Source: Chryseobacterium aahli | Lineage (GTDB): Bacteria > Bacteroidota > Bacteroidia > Flavobacteriales > Weeksellaceae | Direction of reading: 5' to 3' | DNA: 64,000 bases | NCBI RefSeq assembly: GCF_022699665.1 | Contig: NZ_JALDNB010000012.1 | Location: forward strand, 1 to 64,000 | Shown here: one piece after another, positions 19,395 through 28,741 of the stretch | How the letters are laid out: every line of letters starts with the position of its first letter | How positions within the stretch are numbered: position 1 is the stretch's first letter | Position numbers and translations under genes: made by a program | The notes under the pieces: generated by a model | Database searches by the model: none | What the model was told of the DNA's origin: nothing | Seen by the model: only the letters and a program-made list of their open reading frames with translations

Positions 19395-20936
19395 CTATTT
19401 TTTAATCAATTTAGCATTTGCTGTTTTATTCGTATCCGTTTTTATCGTCACCAGATACGCTCCCTGAATCAGATTCTGAGTATTAATCTTAGTCACTTTA
19501 TTCTTGGTTTTCAGGCTTTGAAGCTGTCTTCCCCCCATATCATATAACGTAATATCAGCTTCCTTAAAATCAAAACCGATCTCCGCATAACAATAATCAG
19601 AGACAGGATTCGGATAAATCTTAATATCCAGTTTTTCAATCAGCTGATCCAACTGCTTATCTCCAAGCTTCACAATCTTCCAGTTCTCTTTTCCTAATTC
19701 CTCAGCACTTGTTCCTGCCAGAATGATAGAACCGTCTCTGTTTAATTTAATATCAGATAACCTTTCCTCCTTTTTTCTTGATTCACCTTTCACATGCTTT
19801 CTCCACTGTTCATTACCATCCTGATTCAAATAAAGCATCCAAAATGTTTCATCATCTGCTTCTATTCTTCCTTCCGCCTGCGTGTAACCACCCAATAAAA
19901 TCCCTTTTGAGTTCTTATCGTCTCCTGTTTTTACCACATTCATGCCCATCAGAACATCTCTGTTCTTAAAGTTGTAAGACTTTTGCCACAACTCTTCACC
20001 TCTATCGTTCAATGAGATCAACCATATATCAGTACCTTCTTCAATGCTCACAGATTTATTTCCCGATCTTTCAGATCTCGATTCTCCGCCAACAATAAAT
20101 CCTGTAGAAGTCATCGCCAGAGTTCTTAAATGATCATCTCCTTTACCACCGAAGTTTTTTTCCCATTCTACTTTTCCGTCTTTGCTCAGCTTCACCACCC
20201 AAAAATCACCTTCACCGAAATTTTCTGTTTTTTTTGATCCACCTGCATTACTTCTTGAATAAATTCCGAGCAATGCTCCTCCGTCAACTGTAGGAATCAT
20301 TTTTTCTACCTCGTCTAATCCTCTTCCGCCTAAAATGATTTGTGAAAGTTCTTTCCCGTTTTTATCAATTCTTGAGATAAAAACATCTTTCGATCCGTAA
20401 CCTTTCGGTGCATTCTGCACATTTCCTGCAACAAAAAATCCAAAATCTGTAGTCTGAATAACCGCCCTGGCTTCTTCATCCTGAGAAGTCCCCAAAGTTT
20501 TCTGCCATAGCTCATCACCAAATTCATTGATTCTGATCAACCATAAATCTGAGCCTCCTTTAGCATCCTCTTTTTTGTCTAACCCTTTTCCGGAGTAAGA
20601 AGTCCCGGCCAACAGAAAACCACCTTCCTGAGTAGCGACCGTTGCAGAAAGAAAATCATGGTTCTGTCCGGAGAAATATTTTTCCCAGACTTCTTCACCT
20701 TGTTGGTTGAGTTTTATCAAGTGGAAATCGTAACCGTTATTTTGTTTGTTTTCGGAAGTGATTTTTTTCGATTGAATAGAGCTTCCTGTAATGAGGTATT
20801 GCTGATCGATTGTTGTGGTGACCTGCGAAAGAAAATCCTGAGTAGAAGATTTAATGTCTTTCTGCCATACCACATCCTGAGCATACCATACTGCGGCAGT
20901 GCATAGTAGAGCTGCACTCATGTAGATTTTTTTCAT
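19395..20936 (-). CDS. T9SS-sorted beta-propeller-like protein
   Basis: The 513 residues start with a signal peptide (MKKIYMSAALLCTAAVWYAQ). Six to seven repeats of about 50 residues follow, each with the pattern DxWLIRIN..GDELWQKTLG..DDEARA...GGFLLAG, typical of WD/PQQ-like propellers. The C-terminus is a type IX sorting domain (IKIYPNPVSDY ... LIQGAYLVTIKTD), so the protein should be exported to the cell surface. It is the first gene of the Rhs operon, 3 bp before the next gene. A weak promoter-like box (rev. TATCTTAG at 20968-20975) lies about 30 bp upstream. It could be a surface anchor or partner for the Rhs proteins. Confidence 0.8.
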   Translation of the reverse strand: MKKIYMSAALLCTAAVWYAQDVVWQKDIKSSTQDFLSQVTTTIDQQYLITGSSIQSKKITSENKQNNGYDFHLIKLNQQGEEVWEKYFSGQNHDFLSATVATQEGGFLLAGTSYSGKGLDKKEDAKGGSDLWLIRINEFGDELWQKTLGTSQDEEARAVIQTTDFGFFVAGNVQNAPKGYGSKDVFISRIDKNGKELSQIILGGRGLDEVEKMIPTVDGGALLGIYSRSNAGGSKKTENFGEGDFWVVKLSKDGKVEWEKNFGGKGDDHLRTLAMTSTGFIVGGESRSERSGNKSVSIEEGTDIWLISLNDRGEELWQKSYNFKNRDVLMGMNVVKTGDDKNSKGILLGGYTQAEGRIEADDETFWMLYLNQDGNEQWRKHVKGESRKKEERLSDIKLNRDGSIILAGTSAEELGKENWKIVKLGDKQLDQLIEKLDIKIYPNPVSDYCYAEIGFDFKEADITLYDMGGRQLQSLKTKNKVTKINTQNLIQGAYLVTIKTDTNKTANAKLIKK

Positions 20937-21147
20937 GATTTATGTTTTTATTTTAAGTTATTTTTTGCTAAGATAAAAATATTTTGAACTCCTGCTATAA
21001 GGGAAACCTTAAAAGAAGTAAATATTGATTATAATTTAATTTCTGATGTTTTTCATATCATTTATTGTTTTTAAATTCTTTATGGCAAATATCAACATCT
21101 AATGCGACAGAAGGTGACGTATTATTTTAATTGAATATTGATATCAT

Positions 21148-21179
21148 AAAAAAACCTTCCAATTCATTGGAAGGTTTTA
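21148..21179. terminator. Terminator between the nuo and Rhs operons
   Basis: AAAACCTTCCAA pairs with TTGGAAGGTTTT around the loop TTCA, with an A run on the left and T-rich sequence on the right. It lies 24 bp beyond the nuoN stop (21203) and about 210 bp before the Rhs operon start. It should end the nuo transcript. Confidence 0.85.
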
Positions 21180-21202
21180 TAGTATATAATGTAAATCTTA
21201 TT

Positions 21203-22588
21203 TTATAATCCGAATTGTTTTGCAAACAAATCAGGGAAAACCCCCAAAGCAACCAACGATACGATAATCGCTACTGCAACGATATTATATGTAATCGTTA
21301 CTTTTTCTGAAGTTTTGAAAGTGGTTTCTTTAAAGAAGAACATCGCAATAATCAGTCTTAAATAATAAGCAATAGAAATCGCCGAACCTAAAACCGCTAC
21401 GATTACTAAGAACGTATTGTCATCTTTTGTCAACGCCTGAGCAAACAATGAGAATTTACCCATAAACCCTGCCGTCAACGGAATTCCCGCCATTGATAAT
21501 AAAGAGATGGTTGCAACAACAGCCAGTAAAGGTTCTGTTTTTGCCAATCCTTTGAAAGCTCCGAAAGAAGTTTCTCTTTTCACTTTTTCTACCCAGATCA
21601 GACACATAAAAACTCCAACGGTAGAAAGAGAGTAGGCGAATAAGTAGAATGCTAAAGTATATGTAGAAAGCGCATTCATGCCGAAGAAAACCAAACCGAT
21701 ATATCCTGCATGAGAAACTGACGAGTATGCCAACATTCTTTTTGCATTGGTTTGTGCAAGTCCCATTACATTGGCAAGAACCAAAGTGATGATTAAGAAA
21801 ACACCAAGAATATTAATCCATTCAGCGGTAACGCCAGAGAATCCTATCGTCATTAATCTGAACAGTGCAAAGAATCCTGAGATTTTCACCACACTTGCCA
21901 TAAAAGCCGTAATCAATGAAGGCGAACCAGCGTAAACATCAGGGCTCCACATGTGGAACGGTGCCAAAGCTACTTTGAATGACATTGCACAAAGCATTAG
22001 GATAACTCCTAAAATCAACATAATATTTTTAGGATTCGTGATCGTAAATTCCTGAATTCTATATAAATCGAAAGTTCCTGTACTTCCGTAGATAAATGCA
22101 ATACCAAACAATAGGAAACCTGTTGCAAATGCACCCATCAGGAAATATTTAATAGAAGCTTCGTTTGATCTTAAATCTGTTTTGTTCGCTCCCGCCATTA
22201 CGTACAACGGAATAGAAAGGATCTCAACGCCTAAGAACAAAGTCACTAAGTTTTGGAAACCGAAAAGGATGATTCCGCCACAAAGAGCAAACAACATTAA
22301 TGCATACAATTCTGACTGGTGGCTTCTGTGATTGCTGAATGCAAAACCTCCCAGAAAGAACAAGAGTAAAGTCGTTACAATAGAAATCTTTGTGAATAAA
22401 GCAGCATTTGCGCTGAATTCATACATGTGTCTGTACTGCTCAAAGAATGAAGCTTCCGGTAAGAAACTCACATACAAGGCAATGATTAATCCAAAAATCC
22501 CAATGTATCTTGCGAATTTTCCATGCTCAAAAACTCCCGAAAATAACGCAGCAACTGCAGTTAGGAAAACAATAATTAAAACACTCAT
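21203..22588 (-). CDS. nuoN: NADH-quinone oxidoreductase subunit N
   Basis: This is an antiporter-like membrane subunit of complex I, 461 residues, with about 14 membrane segments. Family marks include SFKVALAPFHMWSPDVYAGS and the broken-helix region with AYSSVSHAGYIGL. It lies in the inner membrane proton-pumping arm with NuoL and NuoM. It is the last gene of the nuo operon; the terminator at 21148 follows. Length agrees with the family. Confidence 0.95.
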   Translation of the reverse strand: MSVLIIVFLTAVAALFSGVFEHGKFARYIGIFGLIIALYVSFLPEASFFEQYRHMYEFSANAALFTKISIVTTLLLFFLGGFAFSNHRSHQSELYALMLFALCGGIILFGFQNLVTLFLGVEILSIPLYVMAGANKTDLRSNEASIKYFLMGAFATGFLLFGIAFIYGSTGTFDLYRIQEFTITNPKNIMLILGVILMLCAMSFKVALAPFHMWSPDVYAGSPSLITAFMASVVKISGFFALFRLMTIGFSGVTAEWINILGVFLIITLVLANVMGLAQTNAKRMLAYSSVSHAGYIGLVFFGMNALSTYTLAFYLFAYSLSTVGVFMCLIWVEKVKRETSFGAFKGLAKTEPLLAVVATISLLSMAGIPLTAGFMGKFSLFAQALTKDDNTFLVIVAVLGSAISIAYYLRLIIAMFFFKETTFKTSEKVTITYNIVAVAIIVSLVALGVFPDLFAKQFGL

Positions 22589-22610
22589 AATTTATATTTG
22601 AGATGAGAAG

Positions 22611-22701
22611 GTTTAAAGTTTTTAGTTTAAAGTTTTCAGTTCAATGTTGAACTTTTTACCCGGCTCTTTTTACTTTTTACCTCTTAATTCTTTAATCTTT
22701 T
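22611..22701. repeat. Heptanucleotide-periodic spacer, nuoM-nuoN
   Basis: Thirteen consecutive 7-mers stay in register: GTTTAAA, GTTTTTA, GTTTAAA, GTTTTCA, GTTCAAT, GTTGAAC, then TTTTTAC, CCGGCTC, TTTTTAC, TTTTTAC and three more. The first half has GTT leading each unit, the second half has the complementary TAC-type ending, so the spacer is an inverted repeat of heptads. Non-coding. Confidence 0.8.
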
Positions 22702-22713
22702 ACTATTTAAATT

Positions 22714-24207
22714 TTAGTTAATCATTGAAGTATAAATAAACTTCAGTGAACTACTTACCATATCAATGACCGGCTGAGGAAAAACTCCCAATACAATTAC
22801 AAATACTGCAATACTTGCCAATACCGAAAATTCTACTGCTGATAAATCTTTTGCTGTGCTTAAGACTGCATCGTCTCCCTGTCCGAACATTGCTTTTCCG
22901 TAGAATCTTAAAAGATACACTGCACAAAGAATAACGGTAAGACCGGCAATTACTGAAGCCAGTACATTAAAGTCGAAGATCGATTTAATCAAAATAAATT
23001 CTCCGATGAAACCATTCGTCAATGGAACGCCCATTGAACCTAATATGATAATCAAAAACAAAACGGCAAACTTCGGAGCGACTTTCGCCAAACCTCCCAT
23101 CTGTCTGATGTCTCTTGATTTAAATCTTTTGTATAAAATATCAGCACAGAAGAATAAACCAGCCACGTTAATACCGTGAGCAAATGTCTGTACCAAAGCT
23201 CCTTCCGCTCCTTCAATCGTAAATGTTCCTCTTAAAGTAAGCACTGCTGATGAGAAAATACCTGCCACCATCAATCCAACGTGAGAGAAAGAAGAATAAG
23301 CAATGATTCTCTTCATATCAGTCTGGATAATCGCAATCAATGCTCCGTGAACAATTCCTACAATCGCTAAAATAATTACAATCTGTCCGGAAATTCCGAA
23401 GATTGCGGTTGGCGTAATTGGAAGAAGATAACGAAGTACACCATAGATTGCCATTTTAAGCATAATCCCTGATAACAACATCGATCCCTGAGTAGGAGAG
23501 TAGGTATAAGTATCCGGCTGCCAAGTGTGGAAAGGGAAAACCGGAAGTTTTACTGCAAATGCAAAGAAAATAAACCAGAAAACAATGATTTGCTGAGTCT
23601 CGCCAAGGTCTGCATTATACAGATCTGTTAAAGCAAATGATGCTGAATGTGTGTAAACGTAGATTAAACCTGCCAGCATAAACAAAGATCCTACGAAAGT
23701 ATACACGAAGAATTTTGTTGTGAACTCCAGTCTTTTGTTTTCCTGACCCCAAAGTGCGGCGATAAACCAGATCGGAATCAAAGTTACTTCCCAGAAAATG
23801 TAGAACAACAATCCGTCTAAAGCGGTGAAAACACCAACCAATCCGAACTGCATCAGCAAAATCAGACCGTAGAAAGAATTTTTATAGCTTACATTTTCGT
23901 TAAAAGATGATAAAATAATGATCGGCATCAAAATATTGGTCAGCAATAAAAGAAGCAAGCTCATTCCGTCAATTCCGAAATGAAGATTACTTTTTATAAA
24001 TTGTGACCAAGGATAGTTGATCTCGTACTGCAATACGCTGTCTACGGTTGGATTAAAATCAAAATCCGAAACAACGTAAAATGTAAGCAGCATTTGAATC
24101 AAAGCAATTCCTAATGCCAGGTATTTGCTGGAAGTATTCTTCCATGCAAAGACCAATCCCGAACCTACTAGAGGTAAAAGTAATAATGTTAATAGTAAAT
24201 AAGACAT
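22714..24207 (-). CDS. nuoM: NADH-quinone oxidoreductase subunit M
   Basis: This is a 497-residue antiporter-like membrane subunit of complex I. It shows the conserved Glu in FYIFWEVTLIPIWFIAALWG, the KLPVFPFHTWQPDTYTYSP segment and the IAYSSFSHVGLMV broken-helix region. It shares its end base with the start of nuoL's stop codon region (24207), so the two genes overlap by one base and are tightly coupled. Proton-translocating role in the membrane arm. Confidence 0.95.
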   Translation of the reverse strand: MSYLLLTLLLLPLVGSGLVFAWKNTSSKYLALGIALIQMLLTFYVVSDFDFNPTVDSVLQYEINYPWSQFIKSNLHFGIDGMSLLLLLLTNILMPIIILSSFNENVSYKNSFYGLILLMQFGLVGVFTALDGLLFYIFWEVTLIPIWFIAALWGQENKRLEFTTKFFVYTFVGSLFMLAGLIYVYTHSASFALTDLYNADLGETQQIIVFWFIFFAFAVKLPVFPFHTWQPDTYTYSPTQGSMLLSGIMLKMAIYGVLRYLLPITPTAIFGISGQIVIILAIVGIVHGALIAIIQTDMKRIIAYSSFSHVGLMVAGIFSSAVLTLRGTFTIEGAEGALVQTFAHGINVAGLFFCADILYKRFKSRDIRQMGGLAKVAPKFAVLFLIIILGSMGVPLTNGFIGEFILIKSIFDFNVLASVIAGLTVILCAVYLLRFYGKAMFGQGDDAVLSTAKDLSAVEFSVLASIAVFVIVLGVFPQPVIDMVSSSLKFIYTSMIN

Positions 24208-26120
24208 TATTGTAATATAAAGTTAACAATCAGTATAATTCCCACAGCTAAAGACATGATCAGAATGTAGTTTTCTACATTTCCGTTCTGTATACGCTTC
24301 ATCGATCTTCCGCTGTCTTCAGCGCCTTCTCCGATGTAGTCTACAAAACGATCCAACACGCCTTTGTCAAACATTTTTCCGCCACGTCCCAGTCCTTCAA
24401 CAGTTTTTACAATTAATGCATTGTAAAGCTCGTCAACGTACAGTTTCTTAGCAGAAAGTTTTTCCCATCCTGTATAATCGTCTTCAGCGATAGCTCTTTT
24501 TTTCTTATTTACATAAGTATTTTTCACGATAAACCAAACTGCAAAAAACATTGCAACAGTTGCTCCTAAAAGAATAAATTCAGTGCTTTCTGCTACGCCT
24601 GTAAGGGTAGTTTCCATTTGCTTAAAGCTTTCCGGTGTCAATACTGGTTTCAGCCATTCCATTAATTTAGCATAATGACCGTGACCGATAAAGTGAGGAA
24701 GGTTAATGAAACCTCCAACCACTGAAAGGATTGCCAAAACGATTAACGGTAAAGTCATACTTGTAGGACTTTCGTGTAAATGATGTTTCTGTTCGTCCGT
24801 ACCTCTGAAATCTCCGTGGAAAGTCAGGTAATACAGTCTGAACATATATGTTGCAGTAACAGCTGCTAAGATAAATAACATCACCCAGTAAATTGGGTTT
24901 TTAGCATAAGCTGCTACTAAAATTTCGTCTTTTGAAATCATCCCTGATAATAAAGGGAATCCCGAGATGGCTAAAGTTCCGATCAGAAAAGTTGCGTGGG
25001 TAATTGGAATGTATTTTTTCAAACCTCCCATGAAACGCATATCCTGTTCGTTGCTCATTGCGTGGATTACAGAACCTGCACCCAAGAATAACAAAGCTTT
25101 AAAGAAAGCGTGTGTCATTACATGGAACATTGCTGTTGTATAAGCTCCCAAACCTAAAGCGATGAACATGAAACCAAGCTGTGAAACTGTAGAATATGCC
25201 AATACTTTTTTGATGTCGTTTTGACGAAGTGCATAGAAACCTGCCAATGCTGCAGTTAAGAATCCGATTAATAAAATTCCGTCTTGTACGGTGGGCGCTA
25301 AAGTAAATAAGAAGTTTGATCTTACTACCAAATAAATACCTGCCGTTACCATCGTCGCCGCATGAATTAATGCAGAAACCGGAGTCGGACCGGCCATAGC
25401 ATCGGGTAACCATGTATATAAAGGAACCTGAGCAGATTTTCCTGTAGCACCGATAAATAAACTCGCTGTGATAAATATGATGATCGTTCCATCTAATTCA
25501 AATTTCCCTGCGTTTTGAGCGACCGTTAAATAATCAACAGCGTTTGTCTGAGAAGCAATCATAAAGATTCCAATCAACAAAGCAAGGTCACCAATTCGGT
25601 TCATGATGAAAGCTTTTCTTGCTGCTTTCCCATATTCTTCGTTCGTGTACCAGAAACCAATCAGTAAATAAGAACACAAACCTACACCTTCCCATCCGAT
25701 GAATAAGATTAAGTAGTTGCTTCCCATTACCAAAAGTAACATTGAGAAGATAAACAGATTTAAATAAGTAAAAAACTTATAGAAACCTTTATCATGACTC
25801 ATATATCCGATAGAGTAGAGGTGAATCAAAGATCCGATTCCTGTGATAATCATGACCATCATTAATGACAGCTGATCGATCTGGAAACCGAAGTTGATTT
25901 GAATTCCGTTGACTCTGAACCATTCAAAAGCTCTTACGATTACGGGCTGGTTTTCAGAATTGAAATTCATGAAAATGCTTACTGCAATACAGAACGGAAT
26001 AAAAACCATTGCTGTAGCCAGAGAACCAACCACTATTTTTGGAAGATTTTTTCCGAATAAACCGTTAATAAGAAAACCTAAAAGTGGTAAAAGTATTATT
26101 GCATAGACTAAATTCTCCAT
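24207..26120 (-). CDS. nuoL: NADH-quinone oxidoreductase subunit L
   Basis: This is the largest antiporter-like subunit, 637 residues, at the far end of the membrane arm. Visible signatures are FIGWEGVGLCSYLLIGFWY, SAQVPLYTWLPDAMAGPTPV with SALIHAATMVTAGIYLV, and LAYSTVSQLGFMF. The C-terminal part after residue 480 should supply the lateral helix. It follows nuoK by three bases. Length is normal for the family. Confidence 0.95.
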   Translation of the reverse strand: MENLVYAIILLPLLGFLINGLFGKNLPKIVVGSLATAMVFIPFCIAVSIFMNFNSENQPVIVRAFEWFRVNGIQINFGFQIDQLSLMMVMIITGIGSLIHLYSIGYMSHDKGFYKFFTYLNLFIFSMLLLVMGSNYLILFIGWEGVGLCSYLLIGFWYTNEEYGKAARKAFIMNRIGDLALLIGIFMIASQTNAVDYLTVAQNAGKFELDGTIIIFITASLFIGATGKSAQVPLYTWLPDAMAGPTPVSALIHAATMVTAGIYLVVRSNFLFTLAPTVQDGILLIGFLTAALAGFYALRQNDIKKVLAYSTVSQLGFMFIALGLGAYTTAMFHVMTHAFFKALLFLGAGSVIHAMSNEQDMRFMGGLKKYIPITHATFLIGTLAISGFPLLSGMISKDEILVAAYAKNPIYWVMLFILAAVTATYMFRLYYLTFHGDFRGTDEQKHHLHESPTSMTLPLIVLAILSVVGGFINLPHFIGHGHYAKLMEWLKPVLTPESFKQMETTLTGVAESTEFILLGATVAMFFAVWFIVKNTYVNKKKRAIAEDDYTGWEKLSAKKLYVDELYNALIVKTVEGLGRGGKMFDKGVLDRFVDYIGEGAEDSGRSMKRIQNGNVENYILIMSLAVGIILIVNFILQ

Positions 26121-26123
26121 TCT

Positions 26124-26453
26124 TTATCCTCTTAATTTATTAAATATACTTACATCCACAGAACGGGTATTTCTATAGAGCATCGCAATAATTGCCAAAC
26201 CTACAGCAACTTCTGCAGCAGCAACCACCATAATGAAGAAAACTAAAAGTTGTCCGTCACTGTTACCGTTGTACGCCGAAAATGCAGCTAACAAAAGGTT
26301 TACAGAATTAAGCATAAGCTCCACACAACCCAAAATTACAATTGCATTTTTTCTCAGCAATACTCCCAAAACCCCAAGACAGAACAATACTGACGAAAGG
26401 ATAATGAAATATTCCAGAGGGACGCTTTGCATAAAAGTATTTACTTCTCCCAT
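26124..26453 (-). CDS. nuoK: NADH-quinone oxidoreductase subunit K
   Basis: A small three-helix membrane subunit, 109 residues. It has the conserved helix-buried acidic residue in ILGCVELMLNSVNLLLAAFS and a second one in VVAAAEVAVGLAI, which belong to the proton path at the quinone-site end of the membrane arm. It is separated by three bases from both neighbours (nuoJ at 26457 and nuoL at 26120). Confidence 0.95.
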   Translation of the reverse strand: MGEVNTFMQSVPLEYFIILSSVLFCLGVLGVLLRKNAIVILGCVELMLNSVNLLLAAFSAYNGNSDGQLLVFFIMVVAAAEVAVGLAIIAMLYRNTRSVDVSIFNKLRG

Positions 26454-26456
26454 AAT

Positions 26457-26954
26457 TTATAAATCTTTTTTACCGATTAATACCGCACCTACAATCCCTG
26501 CTAAAATCAGGATGGAAGCAAGCTCAAACGGCAAAACATATTCGTTGAATAAAAGTCTTCCCAGATTCTTCGTAAGACCAACACCTTTGTCTACGTTTTC
26601 TACGACCAAATGTTTCTCCTGAACTCCTCTGAAAACACCTAAAACCCCAATTAACAAAAGACCTGCAGTAAAAACTCCAACAAACTTTAAAGTATTGTTC
26701 TTCTTACTTTCGTCTTCTTTATTAAGGTTAAGCATCATCAGTATATAAAGGAATAAAACCATGATCGCACCTGCGTAAACGATGATCTGTATGATAGCCA
26801 AAAACTGAGCATTCAGAAGAATGTACATTCCGGCAATTGAAAACATTGTAACAATTAATGACAGAATAGCGTAGAGAGGATTTCTCGCAAATACGAAGTA
26901 AACCGCACTTGACACTGCTAAAAACGCCACCAAGAAAAATAAAAACTGATCCAT
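26457..26954 (-). CDS. nuoJ: NADH-quinone oxidoreductase subunit J
   Basis: This is a 165-residue membrane subunit with five hydrophobic helices. The family segment LAIIQIIVYAGAIMVLFLYI, which includes the pi-bulge helix near the quinone channel, is present. Its ATG overlaps the stop of nuoI at 26954 by one base, and nuoK follows after three bases. Confidence 0.95.
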   Translation of the reverse strand: MDQFLFFLVAFLAVSSAVYFVFARNPLYAILSLIVTMFSIAGMYILLNAQFLAIIQIIVYAGAIMVLFLYILMMLNLNKEDESKKNNTLKFVGVFTAGLLLIGVLGVFRGVQEKHLVVENVDKGVGLTKNLGRLLFNEYVLPFELASILILAGIVGAVLIGKKDL

Positions 26955-27511
26955 TATTTTACCGCATTTTTTTGTTTCTCGGACTGTCTTTCTGTGATGT
27001 CAATCCTTTCATTAATTTTTTCAACCAATTTATCTTTTCCATAAATGAAAGAACCTCTGTTGGTTTCTACATCCACCAAACGGTCAGTCAAATAAATTGC
27101 AGATTTCGGACAAGCTTCTTCACACATTCCGCAGAAAATACATCTCAACATATTGATTTCATATACTGATGCATATTTTTCTTCTCTGTAAAGATCTTTT
27201 TCTTCTCTTGTTCTTTCTGAAGCCGTCATTGTAATTGCTTCGGCAGGACATGCCACCGCACACAAACCACAAGCTGTACATCTTTCTCTGCCTTCTTCAT
27301 CTCTTTTCAGAACGTGCTGACCTCTCCAGATATCTGCTCTCGGTTTTTGTACTTCCGGATAAGAATAAACATTCGGAGCACGTTTTACAACGGTTCTCAC
27401 AGCATGCTTAAAAGTAATCCCCATTCCCTTGAAAATCGCCGGAAGGTAGATTTTCTCAGAAAAGGTCATTTCTTTATTCGAAACAACTTTTGATCTGTTT
27501 GTAAGTTTCAT
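26954..27511 (-). CDS. nuoI: NADH-quinone oxidoreductase subunit I
   Basis: This peripheral-arm subunit carries clusters N6a and N6b. Two 4Fe-4S motifs are visible: CTACGLCAVACPAEAI and CIFCGMCEEACPKSAI. It has 185 residues, with a typical N-terminal amphipathic helix that sits on the membrane (FKGMGITFKHAVRTVVKR). It lies between nuoH and nuoJ. Confidence 0.95.
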   Translation of the reverse strand: MKLTNRSKVVSNKEMTFSEKIYLPAIFKGMGITFKHAVRTVVKRAPNVYSYPEVQKPRADIWRGQHVLKRDEEGRERCTACGLCAVACPAEAITMTASERTREEKDLYREEKYASVYEINMLRCIFCGMCEEACPKSAIYLTDRLVDVETNRGSFIYGKDKLVEKINERIDITERQSEKQKNAVK

Positions 27512-27519
27512 TTATTTAT

Positions 27520-27568
27520 AGATGTTAGATGTTAGACTTTAGATTTTAGACCAATCTTGTCTGTTATC
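27520..27568. repeat. Heptanucleotide-periodic spacer, nuoH-nuoI
   Basis: Units in register: AGATGTT, AGATGTT, AGACTTT, AGATTTT, AGACCAA, TCTTGTC, TGTTATC. AGA-type units give way to TCT-type units, the same half-and-half inversion as in the other nuo spacers. Non-coding. Confidence 0.7.
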
Positions 27569-27589
27569 TTAATTTATATTCAATTTTAT

Positions 27590-28651
27590 TTAATTTCCAA
27601 AAGCTAAAATTACAGCTCCAGTAATCATCAGGTTAACCAATGCCAATGGAATTAATGTTTTCCATCCTAAGTGCATCAATTGGTCGTATCTGAATCTTGG
27701 AAGCGTCCATCTGATCCACATAAAGATCAAAATTCCGACTATAGTTTTCGTTAAAAATGCTACAATACTTAAAATTCCCGCTGCATTTTCTCCCCAGTTC
27801 TGAGTGACCCACTCAATTCCAGGATAATTGTAACCTCCGAAGAAAAGAACTACGATAAATGCATTTGAAATGAACATGTTTACATATTCACCAAACATAT
27901 ATAATCCTAACTTCATTGAAGAATATTCTGTTGAATATCCTGTAACCAATTCAGATTCACATTCTGGTAAATCGAAAGGGTGACGGTTGGTTTCTGCCAA
28001 AGCCGATACAAAGAAAATTAAAAATGCTAAAGGTTGGTAAAGTATATTCCAATTTAATCCGTCTATCTCAAAAAGACCCCAGATTTTCCCTGAAGTCTGA
28101 GTTTCAGTAATTACTTTTAAATCTAAACTTCCTGACATCATGATGATAGAAAGTAACGCAAGACCCATCGCCAATTCGTAAGAAATCATCTGCGAAGAAG
28201 CACGGATTGCACCCAGTAATGAATACTTATTGTTGGAAGCCCAGCCTCCGATCATAATTCCGTAAACTCCGATAGAAGCCATACCGATAATGAATAGTAC
28301 ACCTACATCAATATTAGCAACCTGTAGATCGAAAGATTCACCACCAATATTCAAAGTTTTACCCCAAGGAATCACCGCTCCGGTAATCAATGAAATAAAC
28401 ATCACCAATGCAGGTCCCAATACAAAAAGGAATCTTTCTGCATTTTGAGGGGTAAAATCTTCTTTAAAGAAAAATTTCCCACCATCTGCAAGAGGCTGCA
28501 GCAAACCGAATGGTCCAGATCTGTTAGGTCCGATTCTGTCCTGCATGATTGCCGCCACTTTTCTTTCTGCCCAGGTAGAGTAGGCCGCTATCGTTAATGA
28601 TAACAGGAAAAGTGCCAGTACAAGTATTAATTTAAATGTAAGTAAATCCAT
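27590..28651 (-). CDS. nuoH: NADH-quinone oxidoreductase subunit H
   Basis: This is the membrane subunit that forms much of the quinone cavity; 353 residues and about eight helices. Signatures are WAERKVAAIMQDRIGPNRSG near residue 28 and ETNRHPFDLPECESELVTGY with the acidic residues of the E-channel. It lies between nuoG and nuoI with heptad-repeat spacers on both sides. Confidence 0.95.
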   Translation of the reverse strand: MDLLTFKLILVLALFLLSLTIAAYSTWAERKVAAIMQDRIGPNRSGPFGLLQPLADGGKFFFKEDFTPQNAERFLFVLGPALVMFISLITGAVIPWGKTLNIGGESFDLQVANIDVGVLFIIGMASIGVYGIMIGGWASNNKYSLLGAIRASSQMISYELAMGLALLSIIMMSGSLDLKVITETQTSGKIWGLFEIDGLNWNILYQPLAFLIFFVSALAETNRHPFDLPECESELVTGYSTEYSSMKLGLYMFGEYVNMFISNAFIVVLFFGGYNYPGIEWVTQNWGENAAGILSIVAFLTKTIVGILIFMWIRWTLPRFRYDQLMHLGWKTLIPLALVNLMITGAVILAFGN

Positions 28652-28660
28652 TTTTTATTT

Positions 28661-28737
28661 TAGAAATTAGAAATTAGAAGTTAGAAATTAGAGGCTAGAT
28701 TAAATCTGCTATCTAATGTCTGAAATCTGATGTCTTT
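28661..28737. repeat. Heptanucleotide-periodic spacer, nuoG-nuoH
   Basis: Eleven 7-mers in register: TAGAAAT, TAGAAAT, TAGAAGT, TAGAAAT, TAGAGGC, TAGATTA, then AATCTGC, TATCTAA, TGTCTGA, AATCTGA, TGTCTTT. The first six carry AGA and the last five carry TCT, so the halves can pair as a hairpin. Non-coding. Confidence 0.85.
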
Positions 28738-28741
28738 AAAA

